Shown here: positions 18,771 to 27,840 of the stretch, one piece after another | Layout of the letters: every line of letters starts with the position of its first letter | How positions within the stretch are numbered: the first letter of the stretch is position 1 | Source of the DNA: Arthrobacter sp. FW305-BF8 | GTDB taxonomy: Bacteria; Actinomycetota; Actinomycetes; Actinomycetales; Micrococcaceae | Assembly: GCF_021789315.1 (NCBI RefSeq) | Contig: NZ_CP084561.1 | Location: forward strand, 3,472,001 to 3,536,000 | Length of the DNA: 64,000 bases | Direction of reading: 5' to 3' | Position numbers and translations under genes: made by a program | The notes under the pieces: model-generated | What the model was told of the DNA's origin: nothing | Database searches by the model: none | Seen by the model: only the letters and a program-made list of their open reading frames with translations

Positions 18771-20438
18771 TTGGGTGAGCACGTGCTGGTCCGCGACACG
18801 GACCGATTCTTCCGCCGGCTGCGGCCCCGCGTCCAGGTGGCGCTCTGCCAGCTCCCGGTTACGGTCATTCTCGCCGCGCTGGCGATTGCCGCCCCCGCGG
18901 TGTGGCCAACGCTGATCGAGAGCCCGGTGTTTATTGCCGCCATCGTCATGATGGTGACGACGTTCCTCGCCTGCTTTCTGGTTCCTTGGGAACGGCTACC
19001 GCCCAACGCCTACTTAGTTATTCCGATACTCGACATGGTGGTCATCGGGCTCGCCCGCAACGGCGCGGTTCCCGCCGTTGCCGGACTTGGAGTTCTGGCG
19101 ATATTCCCGGTGATCTGGCTTTCCAGCTCCGACAACTTCCCGCGCACCACCATCTTCCTGAGCTTTTTCGGCACCCTCCTCATCGGCATTCCCACGCTGG
19201 TGCAAAAGTTTCCCAAGATTTCACCTTCGGACATTGCCACCGCAATTCTGCTGCCGCTAATGATGCTGGCCGTCTCGCTGGCAATAAGGTTCGCCACCGC
19301 CAACGTCCGCCTGCAGCGCCAGCGACTGGAGAAGAAGGACGCCGAACTCCGCGAACTGCTCGTGGAAAGCCGGAACCGCGAACGGCTGCTCAAGACCATC
19401 CTGGACACCACCGACGTTGGGATTGTGGCCGTGGATGCGGACGGCCAGAAGGTTCTGGTCAACAACCAGCAGCAAACCTTCCGGCAGGCGGCAGCCCCGG
19501 CCGGCACTGAGCAGCCGCTGGAAGCCCAGCAGCTCATGTTCGGGCAGGACCGAGTAACGCCGCTTCCATTGGACAAACGCCCGATCAGCCGTGCTGTGGC
19601 CGGTGAGACCTTCGCCGATTACCTGGTGTGGCTGGGCGAGGGACCCTCGCAGCGGGCGGTCGCCACTGCTGCCCGGATTATCAAGAACGACGACGGCGGG
19701 TTCAGTGGGGCGGTCGTCGTCTACAGTGACGTCACGGGCCTGGTGGAAGCGCTCTCCGCCAAGGAAGAATTGATCTCCAACGTCTCCCACGAGTTCCGCA
19801 GTCCCCTGATGTCTGTGCTCGGGAACGTGGACCTGGTGCTGGACGAAGCGGACGCCTTGAGCCCCGATTCCGTGCGCCGGCTGGAGGTGGTCCAGCGCAA
19901 TGCCGAACGCCTGCTCTCCCTCGTCTCGGAGCTTCTGGTGTCGGCCTCGGCCGTTCTGGCCGTGCATCCCCGCCGGACCGATCTGGCCGGCCTCATCGAG
20001 AACAGCATCGGCTCGGTCCAGGCGCAGGCAGACGCGAGCAACGTTTCGCTCAGCACCGACGTTCCGGCGCCGCTGTGGGCGCACGCTGACCCGCTTCGCA
20101 TCAGTCAGGCGCTGGACAACCTGGTGTCCAATGCCGTCAAATACTCTCCCGACGGCGGCAAAGTCACCGTCAGTGCCCGGCGTAGCGAATCGTGGGTGCA
20201 GCTGAAGGTCCAGGACACAGGCATGGGCATCAGCGAAGAGGAAACTTCGCGTATCTTCACGCGGTTCTTCCGCACCCAGGCGGCGCGCCAGGCTGCCATT
20301 CCAGGGGTGGGGCTGGGTCTGTCCATTACCAAAACCATCGTGGAGCGGCACGGCGGGGACATCTCCTGCCAGAGCAAACCCGGCGCAGGCACCACCTTCA
20401 CCCTCACCCTGCCGGCTGAGGGAACGCCCGAGTCCTGA
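18771..20438 (+). CDS. Membrane sensor histidine kinase
   Basis: 555 aa. About six N-terminal membrane helices (residues ~24-175), a coiled linker (QRQRLEKKDAELRELL), a PAS-like domain (~205-325), HisKA with the phosphorylatable His340 in SNVSHEFRSPL, and an HATPase with N box DNLVSNAVKYS, DTGMGIS and GVGLGLSI. A complete kinase; probable partner of response regulator A. Start uncertain: TTG at 18771 or GTG at 18783, both with weak ribosome-binding sites. Confidence 0.9.
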   Translation: MGEHVLVRDTDRFFRRLRPRVQVALCQLPVTVILAALAIAAPAVWPTLIESPVFIAAIVMMVTTFLACFLVPWERLPPNAYLVIPILDMVVIGLARNGAVPAVAGLGVLAIFPVIWLSSSDNFPRTTIFLSFFGTLLIGIPTLVQKFPKISPSDIATAILLPLMMLAVSLAIRFATANVRLQRQRLEKKDAELRELLVESRNRERLLKTILDTTDVGIVAVDADGQKVLVNNQQQTFRQAAAPAGTEQPLEAQQLMFGQDRVTPLPLDKRPISRAVAGETFADYLVWLGEGPSQRAVATAARIIKNDDGGFSGAVVVYSDVTGLVEALSAKEELISNVSHEFRSPLMSVLGNVDLVLDEADALSPDSVRRLEVVQRNAERLLSLVSELLVSASAVLAVHPRRTDLAGLIENSIGSVQAQADASNVSLSTDVPAPLWAHADPLRISQALDNLVSNAVKYSPDGGKVTVSARRSESWVQLKVQDTGMGISEEETSRIFTRFFRTQAARQAAIPGVGLGLSITKTIVERHGGDISCQSKPGAGTTFTLTLPAEGTPES

Positions 20439-20521
20439 CGCGGGGATCAGGCCCAATCCGGTTTTCCACATAGCCCCGGGGCAGAGTCGTTTTTGTCATA
20501 GGCCGATGGCATGCTTTGGGT

Positions 20522-22332
20522 ATGGATAACAGTGCGGCTGCGGATGCGCTTGAGGCTATCAGTGCTTCTGCCGCGGCGCTGGCTGCCAAGCTCCGCAAGG
20601 CCGCTGATCCGGGCACTGGGGGCGCGGACCCTCTGCCGAATTACGCCGATCCACTGCAGGAGCGGGCCGATGCCGTCTTGGACGGACTGGCCGAGGCGGC
20701 CAAACTGGAGGCCCGGGCTGCTGCCCTTAAGGTCCACCTCACGGCCGAATACGCCGACATTTCCGCGGCCATGGCACCGCCGGCTGAGAGCCTGCGGGAC
20801 CGTGAGATCCGGCAGATGTCCTTAACGGCCGAAGTCGCCGGCGCCCTGACTGTGAGCGAAGGTGCGGCGACACGGCTGCTTGTTGAATCCGCCGCCCTCA
20901 GCCATACCCTGCCGTTGGCGCTGGAGGCACTGCACGCCGGAACAATTTCGTGGCAGCATGCCCGGGTGATGTGCGATGAAACCATCGGGCTGGATCCCGC
21001 GTCCACAGCTGGGTTGGAGGCGCGCACTTCCTGGACCCGGACGCGCCCGGGGCCGCCCGCGGATGCCCGGCCGGAGAGTTGGTGCCCTCCAGGTTCCGGG
21101 CGAAGGTACGTGCCTGGCGGGAGCGGCATCATCCGGACAGCATCGAAACCCGCCATGCGAAGAGTGCAAAGGACCGGCGGCTGGAGTACACACCGGACCG
21201 GGACGGCATGGCCTGGCTCTCGGCGTTTCTGCCGGCGGACCAGGCTGCGGCGATCTGGAACCGCACCACCGCCGCGGGCCGCGCCATGCAAAGTCCCACC
21301 GAATCCCGCACCTTGACGCAGCTGCGCGTCGATGCTGCCGCCACGTGGCTGCTCACAGCAGGTCACCAGCTTGATGGCGCGGTTGACGGCCCGCCCGCTG
21401 AGCCGGTTCCCGCAGACTCCGCGCCGGCAGGTTCAACGCCTGCGGGTTCTGTTCCCGTAGGTGGTGCGCCGTCCGGTCTTGTACCGGTCGGCGGGGTGCC
21501 GTCCCCCACGGCGCAGGTCCTGGTAACCGTTCCGGTGTTCTCGTTGCTCGGCCTGACGGAGGAACCGGCCATGCTGGACGGGTACGGTCCCATTCCCGCG
21601 TCCATGGCCCGCCGGCTCGTCGCCGACGGCGGAACGTCATTCCTGCGGGTCCTTACAGACCCGCGGAACGGGGCGCCGTTGGAGATCGGACGCACAAGCT
21701 ACCGGTTGACGAAGCCGATGCGCCAGTGGCTGCGGCTGCGCGATGCTCGATGCACGTTCCCGAGCTGCAACAACCACTCCATGGACAATGACGCCGACCA
21801 CATTTTGGCCTGGTCCGACGGAGGGACCACCAGCATCAGGAACCTCGGCCAGCCCTGCCCCAAGCACCACCGTCTGAAACACTCCACAGCGTGGAAACCG
21901 GTCGGCGCCACCAAGGACACGCCGCCCGGCTGGATCTCACCGTCGGGACGTTCCTACCCCAGCGAACATCAGGACTGGGAACCACCCCACTGGCCCGAAC
22001 CGCGGCTGGCTCTGGAGGCTGGCCAGGACTGGCCGCTGCCGCCCGACGTGCCTGATGCACCGGACGGGCAAGAACTCGCCGCTTGGCCCGAACCGCCCTC
22101 CTGGCCGGAGTCGCAGATGGACCAAGACTCTCCGGAGCTGCCGGACTGGCTCATGCCACCAGGCTTGCCCGAGCCGCCGGACTATTCTGACGCCGTCGGT
22201 TTCGAGGGCTACCCCGACCCCGCGGACATCATCGATCCCGACACCTTCGACGGCCTCGACGCCCTCAACGGCGCCGAACCACCACTGCCAACGGATCCTT
22301 GGCCCAGCTGGGCATCAGTCACAGCCGCGTAG
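20522..22332 (+). pseudogene. DUF222-HNH endonuclease (13E12-type), frameshifted
   Basis: The N-terminal DUF222 part is open from ATG 20522 to about 21025. The frame then shifts, and the continuation (AHFLDPDAPGAARGCPAGEL, VPSRFRAKVRAWRERHH) runs in another frame to 22332, ending in an HNH domain (RCTFPSCNNHSMDNDADHI, PKHHRLKHS) and a Pro/Trp/Glu-rich tail. The break lies in GCGCGC at 21020-21025, where a surplus GC dinucleotide restores the expected reading if removed. DUF222-HNH genes are multicopy in actinobacteria; function unclear. A sequencing error is possible. A Pro/Ala/Gly repeat linker lies near 21395-21500. Confidence 0.82.
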
Positions 22333-22358
22333 GAAGCGCGTGCCAGTCTGGAGAGGGC

Positions 22359-22844
22359 CTAGTCCAGCGGCAGGGTCACGGTCACGCGGGTTCCCGCGGC
22401 GGGGGCCGACTCAATTGCCATTTTGCCTCCGGCGGAACCGACGGCAAGGGTCATGAGCCTCAGCCCCATGCCCGAGTGCCTGCCGTGGGTCGCGGCCTCA
22501 ACGTCGAAGCCGCCACCGTCGTCGGTGACGCGGAGCTGGACCGCATGGTTGTCCCCGGAACGGCAGACGCAGCAGAGCCGGACGGTCACGGAGGACGCGT
22601 CGGCGTATTTATGGATGTTGCTCAGGAGCTCCTGCGCCGCCCGGTAGAGCAGCGCGGCGGACTTCCTGTCCACTTCCATTCCATGGTGGGGCGCCTCGAG
22701 GTGCACGGTGATCCCACGTTCGCGCAGCGGGAGGGCCAAACGGTCAATCGCCCCCGCGACGCCAAGCACGTAGAAATCGACCGGATGCGTATCGGTAAGA
22801 ACGCCACGGACTGCGACGACGTCGTCGCTTGTTAGTGATTTCAT
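22359..22844 (-). CDS. Orphan histidine-kinase ATPase domain protein
   Basis: 161 aa from ATG at 22844. Contains a GHKL ATPase core of NarX/DegS type: N box AAQELLSNIHKYA (around 69-81), G1 box VTDDGGGF (106-113) and G2 box GMGLRLM (125-131), then AAGTRVTVTLPLD at the end. No dimerisation/His domain and no sensor part. Either the leftover 3' end of a kinase gene or a free-standing ATPase. The start has little upstream signal. It lies just downstream of response regulator B on the same strand. Confidence 0.72.
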   Translation of the reverse strand: MKSLTSDDVVAVRGVLTDTHPVDFYVLGVAGAIDRLALPLRERGITVHLEAPHHGMEVDRKSAALLYRAAQELLSNIHKYADASSVTVRLCCVCRSGDNHAVQLRVTDDGGGFDVEAATHGRHSGMGLRLMTLAVGSAGGKMAIESAPAAGTRVTVTLPLD

Positions 22845-22985
22845 GCCTTAAGGGTGCGCCCGCTGCCTTGTTATTTTCTTGTAACCTTGGCGGCGTGTCC
22901 CCCGTTTGAAGGGGCGCATTCTGAGCGTCCTGGAAAGCAGCGGAGCAGCCGCGTTCTGAGCTGCGGCTACGTCCGGACGACGGCC

Positions 22986-23864
22986 CTACGCCAGGGTGTA
23001 GCCGGCCCCGCGGACAGTCTTAAGCCAGCGGGGCTGCCTCGCGTCGTCCCCCAGCTTGCGGCGCAGGTTACCGACGTGGGTTTCGATAATTCTGCCAGCG
23101 TCCCGCACACCGGCATCGCTGCCGCCCATGGTGCCCGCTTCCCGCTTCGCAAGACCCAAAAGCCCGACGAGTTCCGCCTTGCTGACAACGCCGCTCCCCC
23201 GCTGCAGCAGGATGTACAGGAGGTCGAACTCAGTACGGGTCAGCTGCAGGGCGCGACCGCCGAGCGTCGCGGCCCGCGTTGCGCTGTTGATCGCCAGCCC
23301 GTTGTGCTCGAAGGCCTGGGCAGCTGGCAGGCCCTGGGCAGCTGGAACGTCCAGCGCTACTCCAAGGCCCCGCGCTACTGGCAGACCGTGGGCCGGAGCG
23401 GGTCCAGGCGCGATCTCCGCCCTGGCCGAGGCCCGCAGCCGGGGCGAAACCAGTGGTGCCTGCCGCGGCGTCACGATCGGCGGGACCGTCAGTTGCCGGG
23501 GCCGGCGCAGCATGCCGTCAACACGGGCACGCAGCTCCCGCGGCCGGATGGGTTTGACCATGTAATCGTCAGCACCGGCGTCGAAGCCCTTCAAGGTCGC
23601 TCCAAGGCCGCTTCGCGCGGTGATAATCAGAATGTAGGTGTGGCTGAATTCGCGGATGCGCCGCAGCACCTCATAGCCATCCATGTCCGGAAGCACCAGA
23701 TCCAGCGTGACGGTGTCCGGCTGCTTGGCACGGACCAGCGCAAGCCCGGCTTCGCCGGTGGCAGCGCAGTGCACCACGAAGCCGGCCTCCCCGAGCGTGG
23801 TCCGCAAAAGGGACCGGACTTCCTCGTCCCGGTCGATAACCACAACGACGCGACGATCATTCAT
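22986..23864 (-). CDS. OmpR-family response regulator B
   Basis: 292 aa. Receiver with phosphoacceptor Asp55 (TLDLVLPDMDG), IITAR and Lys104 in MVKPIRPREL, then an unusually long Pro/Ala-rich linker (about 122-195, with repeated GLPAAQ/GLPVAR units) and a winged helix (LTRTEFDLLYILL, ETHVGNLRRKL, VRGAGYTL). The receiver end closely matches regulator A (DDY-x-VKP-x-RPRELRAR), so the two are paralogues. No intact kinase adjoins it; the ATPase fragment at 22359-22844 follows it. Confidence 0.9.
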   Translation of the reverse strand: MNDRRVVVVIDRDEEVRSLLRTTLGEAGFVVHCAATGEAGLALVRAKQPDTVTLDLVLPDMDGYEVLRRIREFSHTYILIITARSGLGATLKGFDAGADDYMVKPIRPRELRARVDGMLRRPRQLTVPPIVTPRQAPLVSPRLRASARAEIAPGPAPAHGLPVARGLGVALDVPAAQGLPAAQAFEHNGLAINSATRAATLGGRALQLTRTEFDLLYILLQRGSGVVSKAELVGLLGLAKREAGTMGGSDAGVRDAGRIIETHVGNLRRKLGDDARQPRWLKTVRGAGYTLA

Positions 23865-23944
23865 CCCTTACCCCCTGTAAGGACCGCATGATTTAAGACT
23901 GCGTCTCAGCCTACTAGCCGCGCGGCGAAAACCGGGGCAGGGCC

Positions 23945-24835
23945 CTACTGGCGCACTGCCCGTGTGAGCTCTGCCCGGGCCAGCAGCTCGCCGTCGGAGG
24001 GGTAGGCCACTTCCTCGAACACCAGGGGGTGCGGTGCAGCCAGGACGGAACGGGCGTCGCGCATCCTTGCCAGCAGGCGCTCGTGCAGCCACTCCGGACG
24101 TTCCTGTCCCTCCCCCACGTACAGCGCCGAGCCCACCAGGGCACGCACCATGTTGTGGCAGAAGGCGTCCGCCTGGACCGTGACGACAATGACGCCGTCC
24201 TGCCCGCGCCCAAACTCGAAGCGCTGCAGTTCCCGGACGGTGGTGGAACCTTCCCGCGGCTTGCAAAAAGACAGGAAGTTGTGCAGGCCCAGCAGCTGCG
24301 CCGCCCCTTCGTTCAGCAGGTCCACGTCCAGGGCCGTCTTGTGCCAGAGCGTGCTGTACCGGCCAAGCGGATCCCACTTCTCCGGGCCGTCCGCGATGCG
24401 GTAGCTGTAGCGGCGCCACAGGGCGGAGAACCGGGCGTCGAACCCTTCAGGGGCGACGGCGGCCTTGTGCACCATGATGGCGCCGGTCTGGTCTTCCAGC
24501 CCGCGGCTGAGCGTGCCCCGCAGGCGGCGCAGGAGGGCGACGGCGGGATCGACGTCCGCACCACGGTTCAGTCCCAGCCACTCGGCTTCCGTCAGATCCA
24601 GGTGGACCACCTGACCACGGGCGTGCACGCCCGCGTCGGTGCGGCCGGCCACCGTGACTCGTATGGGGCGGCGGAGCAGCAGCTCCAGCGCCCCCTCCAA
24701 AACTCCCTGGACGGTACGGCGCCCCGGCTGCACTGCCCACCCGCTGAACGGACCGCCGTCGTACGCGAGATCGAGCCGGATACGCAAAAACCCGCCGCCC
24801 CCCAAAACGGGGGCAGCGGGTTCTTGGTGGGTCAT
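23945..24835 (-). CDS. truA: tRNA pseudouridine(38-40) synthase TruA
   Basis: 296 aa. Converts U38-U40 of tRNA anticodon arms to pseudouridine. The catalytic Asp is in AGRTDAGVHARG; LAYDGGPFSGWAVQPG and FCHNMVRALVG are also typical. ATG at 24835 (MTHQEP) is chosen; the open frame runs further upstream only as a shadow of rplQ. Codons 6-17 coincide with a terminator hairpin, so the TTG at 24787 (LRIRLDLAYDG) is an alternative start. Follows rplQ by 31 nt, as in other actinobacteria. Confidence 0.93.
   Translation of the reverse strand: MTHQEPAAPVLGGGGFLRIRLDLAYDGGPFSGWAVQPGRRTVQGVLEGALELLLRRPIRVTVAGRTDAGVHARGQVVHLDLTEAEWLGLNRGADVDPAVALLRRLRGTLSRGLEDQTGAIMVHKAAVAPEGFDARFSALWRRYSYRIADGPEKWDPLGRYSTLWHKTALDVDLLNEGAAQLLGLHNFLSFCKPREGSTTVRELQRFEFGRGQDGVIVVTVQADAFCHNMVRALVGSALYVGEGQERPEWLHERLLARMRDARSVLAAPHPLVFEEVAYPSDGELLARAELTRAVRQ
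24783..24820 (-). terminator. rplQ terminator inside the truA 5' coding sequence
   Basis: Read on the minus strand, CCCGCTGCCCCC-gtttt-GGGGGCGGCGGG then TTTTTG forms a 12-bp stem with one G-U pair and a U-tract. It falls in truA codons ~6-17, which encode an Ala/Pro/Gly stretch. It should end the alpha operon after rplQ and limit truA expression. Confidence 0.7.
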
Positions 24836-24850
24836 AGACTCAAGTCTATG
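24833..24850. promoter_or_regulatory. Perfect inverted repeat covering the truA start codon
   Basis: CATAGACT-CA-AGTCTATG: 8-bp arms and a 2-bp centre, with the truA ATG (complement) inside the left arm. As RNA it could hide the start codon; as DNA it could be an operator. No Shine-Dalgarno is visible next to it. Confidence 0.4.
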
Positions 24851-24866
24851 CGAAGGATTTAGCGAA

Positions 24867-25442
24867 TTACTTCGCGTCCTTCTCCTCGGCCGCAGCCTCT
24901 TCAGCAGCAGCCTCTTCAACCGGAGCTTCCTCAGCAGCAGCTTCTTCAGCCGGAGCTTCTTCAGCAGCGGGAGCCTCAGCAGCTTCGGTCTCAACGACCT
25001 CTGCCTCGGGTGCTTCCTCAGCGGCCGGAGCAGCAGCGGCAGCAGCCTGGGTGGCCTCGGCTACAACAGCCTGCTTGGCGGAAACCGGATCGAGAACCAG
25101 CTCGATGACAGCCATGGGAGCGTTGTCGCCCTTACGGTTGCCGATCTTGGTGATGCGGGTGTAGCCGCCGTTGCGGTTCTCCACAGCCTGCGCGATGTCG
25201 GTGAACAGCTCGTGGACGACGCCCTTGTTGCTGATCAGGCCGAGAACGCGGCGGCGGGAAGCGAGGTCGCCACGCTTGGCGAAGGTGACCAGGCGCTCTG
25301 CGTACGGCTTCAGGCGCTTGGCCTTGGTGACCGTGGTGGTGATCCGCTTGTGCTCGAACAGTGCTGCTGCCAGGTTCGCGAGCATGAGACGCTCGTGAGC
25401 CGGGCCGCCTCCGAGGCGCGGACCCTTAGTGGGGGTAGGCAT
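24867..25442 (-). CDS. rplQ: 50S ribosomal protein L17 (bL17) with long acidic tail
   Basis: 191 aa. The L17 core (MPTPTKGPRLGGGPAHE, LFEHKRITTTVTKAKR) takes the first ~125 residues; the last ~65 are almost only Ala, Glu, Pro and Val (EEAPAEEAAAEEAPVEEA), far beyond the ~127 aa of E. coli L17. Last ribosomal gene of the alpha operon. Confidence 0.96.
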   Translation of the reverse strand: MPTPTKGPRLGGGPAHERLMLANLAAALFEHKRITTTVTKAKRLKPYAERLVTFAKRGDLASRRRVLGLISNKGVVHELFTDIAQAVENRNGGYTRITKIGNRKGDNAPMAVIELVLDPVSAKQAVVAEATQAAAAAAPAAEEAPEAEVVETEAAEAPAAEEAPAEEAAAEEAPVEEAAAEEAAAEEKDAK

Positions 25443-25520
25443 ATTTGTTTCTCCTCATATGGAAGCCGGGAGGCTGCGCACTACGCGGTGCGGGCCAGCC
25501 TCTCGGCCAAGATCTGCTTG

Positions 25521-26531
25521 TTAGAGCTCGTCGTCGCTGAACGCGGCGTCGTCCTCTTCGATGGCTGCGGCGCGGGCTGCCAGGTCGAAACCGGGAGGGG
25601 AGTCCTTCAGGGACAGACCCAGTTCAACCAGCTTTGCCTTGACCTCATCGATGGACTTCGCACCGAAGTTGCGGATGTCCATCAGGTCAGCCTCGGAGCG
25701 GGCAACGAGTTCACCCACGGTGTGGATGCCCTCACGCTTGAGGCAGTTGTAGGAACGGACGGTGAGGTCCAGATCCTCGATCGGCAGAGCCATGTCTGCT
25801 GCCAGGGCAGCATCCGTCGGCGACGGGCCAATCTCGATACCCTCAGCTGCGGTGTTCAGCTCGCGGGCCAGACCGAACAGTTCCACCAGGGTGGTGCCTG
25901 CGGAAGCAACGGCATCGCGCGGGGCGATGGCCTGCTTGGTCTCGACGTCGACAATCAGCTTGTCGAAGTCGGTGCGCTGCTCAACACGGGTGGCTTCCAC
26001 GCGGAAAGTAACCTTCAGCACCGGCGAGTAGATGGAGTCAACCGGAATACGGCCGATCTCTGCGTCGCCGGACTTGTTCTGAGCTGCCGAAACGTAGCCG
26101 CGGCCGCGCTCGATGGTCAGTTCGAGTTCGAACTTGCCCTTCGAGTTCAGCGTGGCAATGTGCAGATCCGGGTTGTGGAACTCGACGCCGGCCGGCGGAG
26201 CGATGTCCGCGGCGGTGACGACTCCGGGGCCCTGCTTGCGCAGGTAAGCAACAACCGGCTCGTCGTGCTCGGAGGACACGGACAGGTTCTTGATGTTGAG
26301 GATGATCTCGGTGACATCTTCCTTGACACCCGGAACCGTCGTGAACTCGTGCAGCACGCCATCGATCCGGATGCTGGTTACAGCGGCACCGGGGATGGAG
26401 GAGAGCAGGGTACGGCGGAGGGAGTTTCCGAGGGTGTAACCGAAGCCCGGCTCCAGCGGTTCAATGATGAACCGGGAGCGGTTTTCGGAGACGACCTCTT
26501 CGGAGAGGGTGGGGCGCTGTGCAATGAGCAC
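25521..26531 (-). CDS. rpoA: RNA polymerase alpha subunit
   Basis: 336 aa, GTG start with GAAAGGAAACC upstream. N-terminal assembly domain (EPLEPGFGYTLGNSLRRTLL, SIPGAAVTSIRIDG) and C-terminal DNA-binding domain (DLTVRSYNCLKREGIHTVGE, RNFGAKSIDEV) are complete. The beta and beta' subunits are at 53465-56971 and 49427-53326. rpsD, which adjoins rpoA in many bacteria, is absent here. Confidence 0.98.
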   Translation of the reverse strand: MLIAQRPTLSEEVVSENRSRFIIEPLEPGFGYTLGNSLRRTLLSSIPGAAVTSIRIDGVLHEFTTVPGVKEDVTEIILNIKNLSVSSEHDEPVVAYLRKQGPGVVTAADIAPPAGVEFHNPDLHIATLNSKGKFELELTIERGRGYVSAAQNKSGDAEIGRIPVDSIYSPVLKVTFRVEATRVEQRTDFDKLIVDVETKQAIAPRDAVASAGTTLVELFGLARELNTAAEGIEIGPSPTDAALAADMALPIEDLDLTVRSYNCLKREGIHTVGELVARSEADLMDIRNFGAKSIDEVKAKLVELGLSLKDSPPGFDLAARAAAIEEDDAAFSDDEL

Positions 26532-26554
26532 TTAGGTTTCCTTTCGGCGAGCAT

Positions 26555-26565
26555 CCGCTATATGA
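26555..26565 (-). promoter_or_regulatory. TCATATAGCGG motif upstream of rpoA
   Basis: Minus strand TCATATAGCGG, 24 nt before the rpoA start. The same 11-mer occurs twice upstream of rpoB (57060-57070, 57146-57156). TATAGC could be a -10 with TTTCCA 17 bp upstream as a weak -35, giving rpoA its own promoter in the 131-bp rpsK-rpoA gap. Confidence 0.4.
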
Positions 26566-26662
26566 CGCAACACAGGTGGTGGAAAATCGGTCTGAGGACT
26601 TAACGCGGCGGGCTTGCCCGGACCCGAAACGGGTCCGGGCAAGCTCCGGCTGCGGAAAATAC

Positions 26663-27064
26663 TTAGACGCGGCGGCGCTTCGGCGGACGGCAGCCGTTGT
26701 GCGCGGCGGGGGTGACGTCCTGGATGGAGCCAACCTCGAGGCCGGCAGCCTGCAGCGAACGGATGGCGGTTTCGCGTCCGGAACCCGGTCCCTTGACGAA
26801 CACGTCAACCTTCTTCAGGCCGTGCTCCTGTGCACGCTTGGCGGCGGCTTCGGCAGCCATCTGCGCAGCGAACGGGGTGGACTTACGCGAGCCCTTGAAT
26901 CCAACCTCACCGGCGGAAGCCCAGCTGATCACAGCACCGGTCGGGTCCGTGATGGACACGATGGTGTTGTTGAACGTGCTCTTGATGTGCGCCTGGCCAA
27001 GCGCGATATTCTTCTTGTCCTTCTTACGCGGCTTGCGAACCGCGCCACGAGTCTTCGGGGGCAT
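26663..27064 (-). CDS. rpsK: 30S ribosomal protein S11 (uS11)
   Basis: 133 aa, usual length. Platform protein of the small subunit. Shows HIKSTFNNTIVSITDPTG and the conserved basic C-terminus DVTPAAHNGCRPPKRRRV. Lies between rpsM and rpoA in the alpha operon. Confidence 0.98.
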   Translation of the reverse strand: MPPKTRGAVRKPRKKDKKNIALGQAHIKSTFNNTIVSITDPTGAVISWASAGEVGFKGSRKSTPFAAQMAAEAAAKRAQEHGLKKVDVFVKGPGSGRETAIRSLQAAGLEVGSIQDVTPAAHNGCRPPKRRRV

Positions 27065-27135
27065 TTCTTCTCCTACAGAAAGTTATTTGGGGGAAGGCCT
27101 TGCTGATCCCACATTTGCCGTCAGGCAAGTGCGGT

Positions 27136-27510
27136 TTAGCGGGCCTTCTTCTTGCCGGCGACGGTACGCTTCGGGCCCTTGCGGGTACGAGCGTTGGTCT
27201 TCGTACGCTGACCGCGTACGGGCAGGCCCTTGCGGTGACGCAGGCCTTCGTAGCTGCCGATTTCAACCTTGCGGCGGATATCTGCTGCTACTTCGCGGCG
27301 AAGGTCACCCTCAACCTTGTAGTTGCCTTCAATGTAGTCACGCAGCTCTACCAGCTGCGCATCCGTCAGGTCCTTGACCCGAACGTCAGCGCTGATGCCG
27401 GTGGCAGCCAGGGTTTCGTGTGCACGGGTCTTGCCCACGCCGTAGATGTAAGTAAGCGCAATTTCCAGCCGCTTTTCGCGGGGAATGTCTACGCCAGCGA
27501 GACGAGCCAT
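27136..27510 (-). CDS. rpsM: 30S ribosomal protein S13 (uS13)
   Basis: 124 aa from ATG 27510 (MARLAGVDIPREKR), with AAGGAGTACCGCC upstream; a longer frame to 27561 is upstream read-through. Typical TYIYGVGKTRAHE and basic tail RTKTNARTRKGPKRT that reaches the P-site tRNA. Confidence 0.98.
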   Translation of the reverse strand: MARLAGVDIPREKRLEIALTYIYGVGKTRAHETLAATGISADVRVKDLTDAQLVELRDYIEGNYKVEGDLRREVAADIRRKVEIGSYEGLRHRKGLPVRGQRTKTNARTRKGPKRTVAGKKKAR

Positions 27511-27682
27511 AGTGGCGGTACTCCTTGAATAAACCGGAGGTCGTAGGCAGTACACCCGCACTTTCAGTGCGGCCCCAGCCTCCGACCGGGGGTTAGCTGT
27601 CCGGGCTCATGCGTCCCAGTTCAGCTTGTGCTGCCTTTATTTACTTGCGTGGGTTAGCAACCCAGGGATTCCCTGACGGGAA

Positions 27683-27796
27683 TTAGCCCTGGCGCTGCTT
27701 GTGGCGCGGGTTCTCGCAGATCACCATGACCCGGCCGTTACGGCGGATCACTTTGCACTTTTCGCAGATCTGCTTGACGCTCGGCTTGACCTTCAT
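27683..27796 (-). CDS. rpmJ: 50S ribosomal protein L36 (bL36), zinc form
   Basis: 37 aa, a small gene. MKVKPSVKQICEKCKVIRR at the N-terminus; the zinc ligands Cys11, Cys14, Cys27 and His32 are all present, so it is the Zn-binding C+ type. Placed between infA and rpsM as in most bacteria. The 172-bp gap to rpsM contains short stem-loops (for example GGGTT-agc-AACCC near 27650-27662) of unknown role. Confidence 0.96.
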   Translation of the reverse strand: MKVKPSVKQICEKCKVIRRNGRVMVICENPRHKQRQG

Positions 27797-27840
27797 GGCG
27801 TTCCTTTGCGTGATAGCAGTTGGGCCGTTGGAGCGGTCTT

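Noticed and set aside
24639..26603. 654-codon open frame antisense to rplQ and rpoA
   Set aside because: The Ser/Phe-rich N-terminal part mirrors the Glu/Ala tail codons of rplQ; no independent support.
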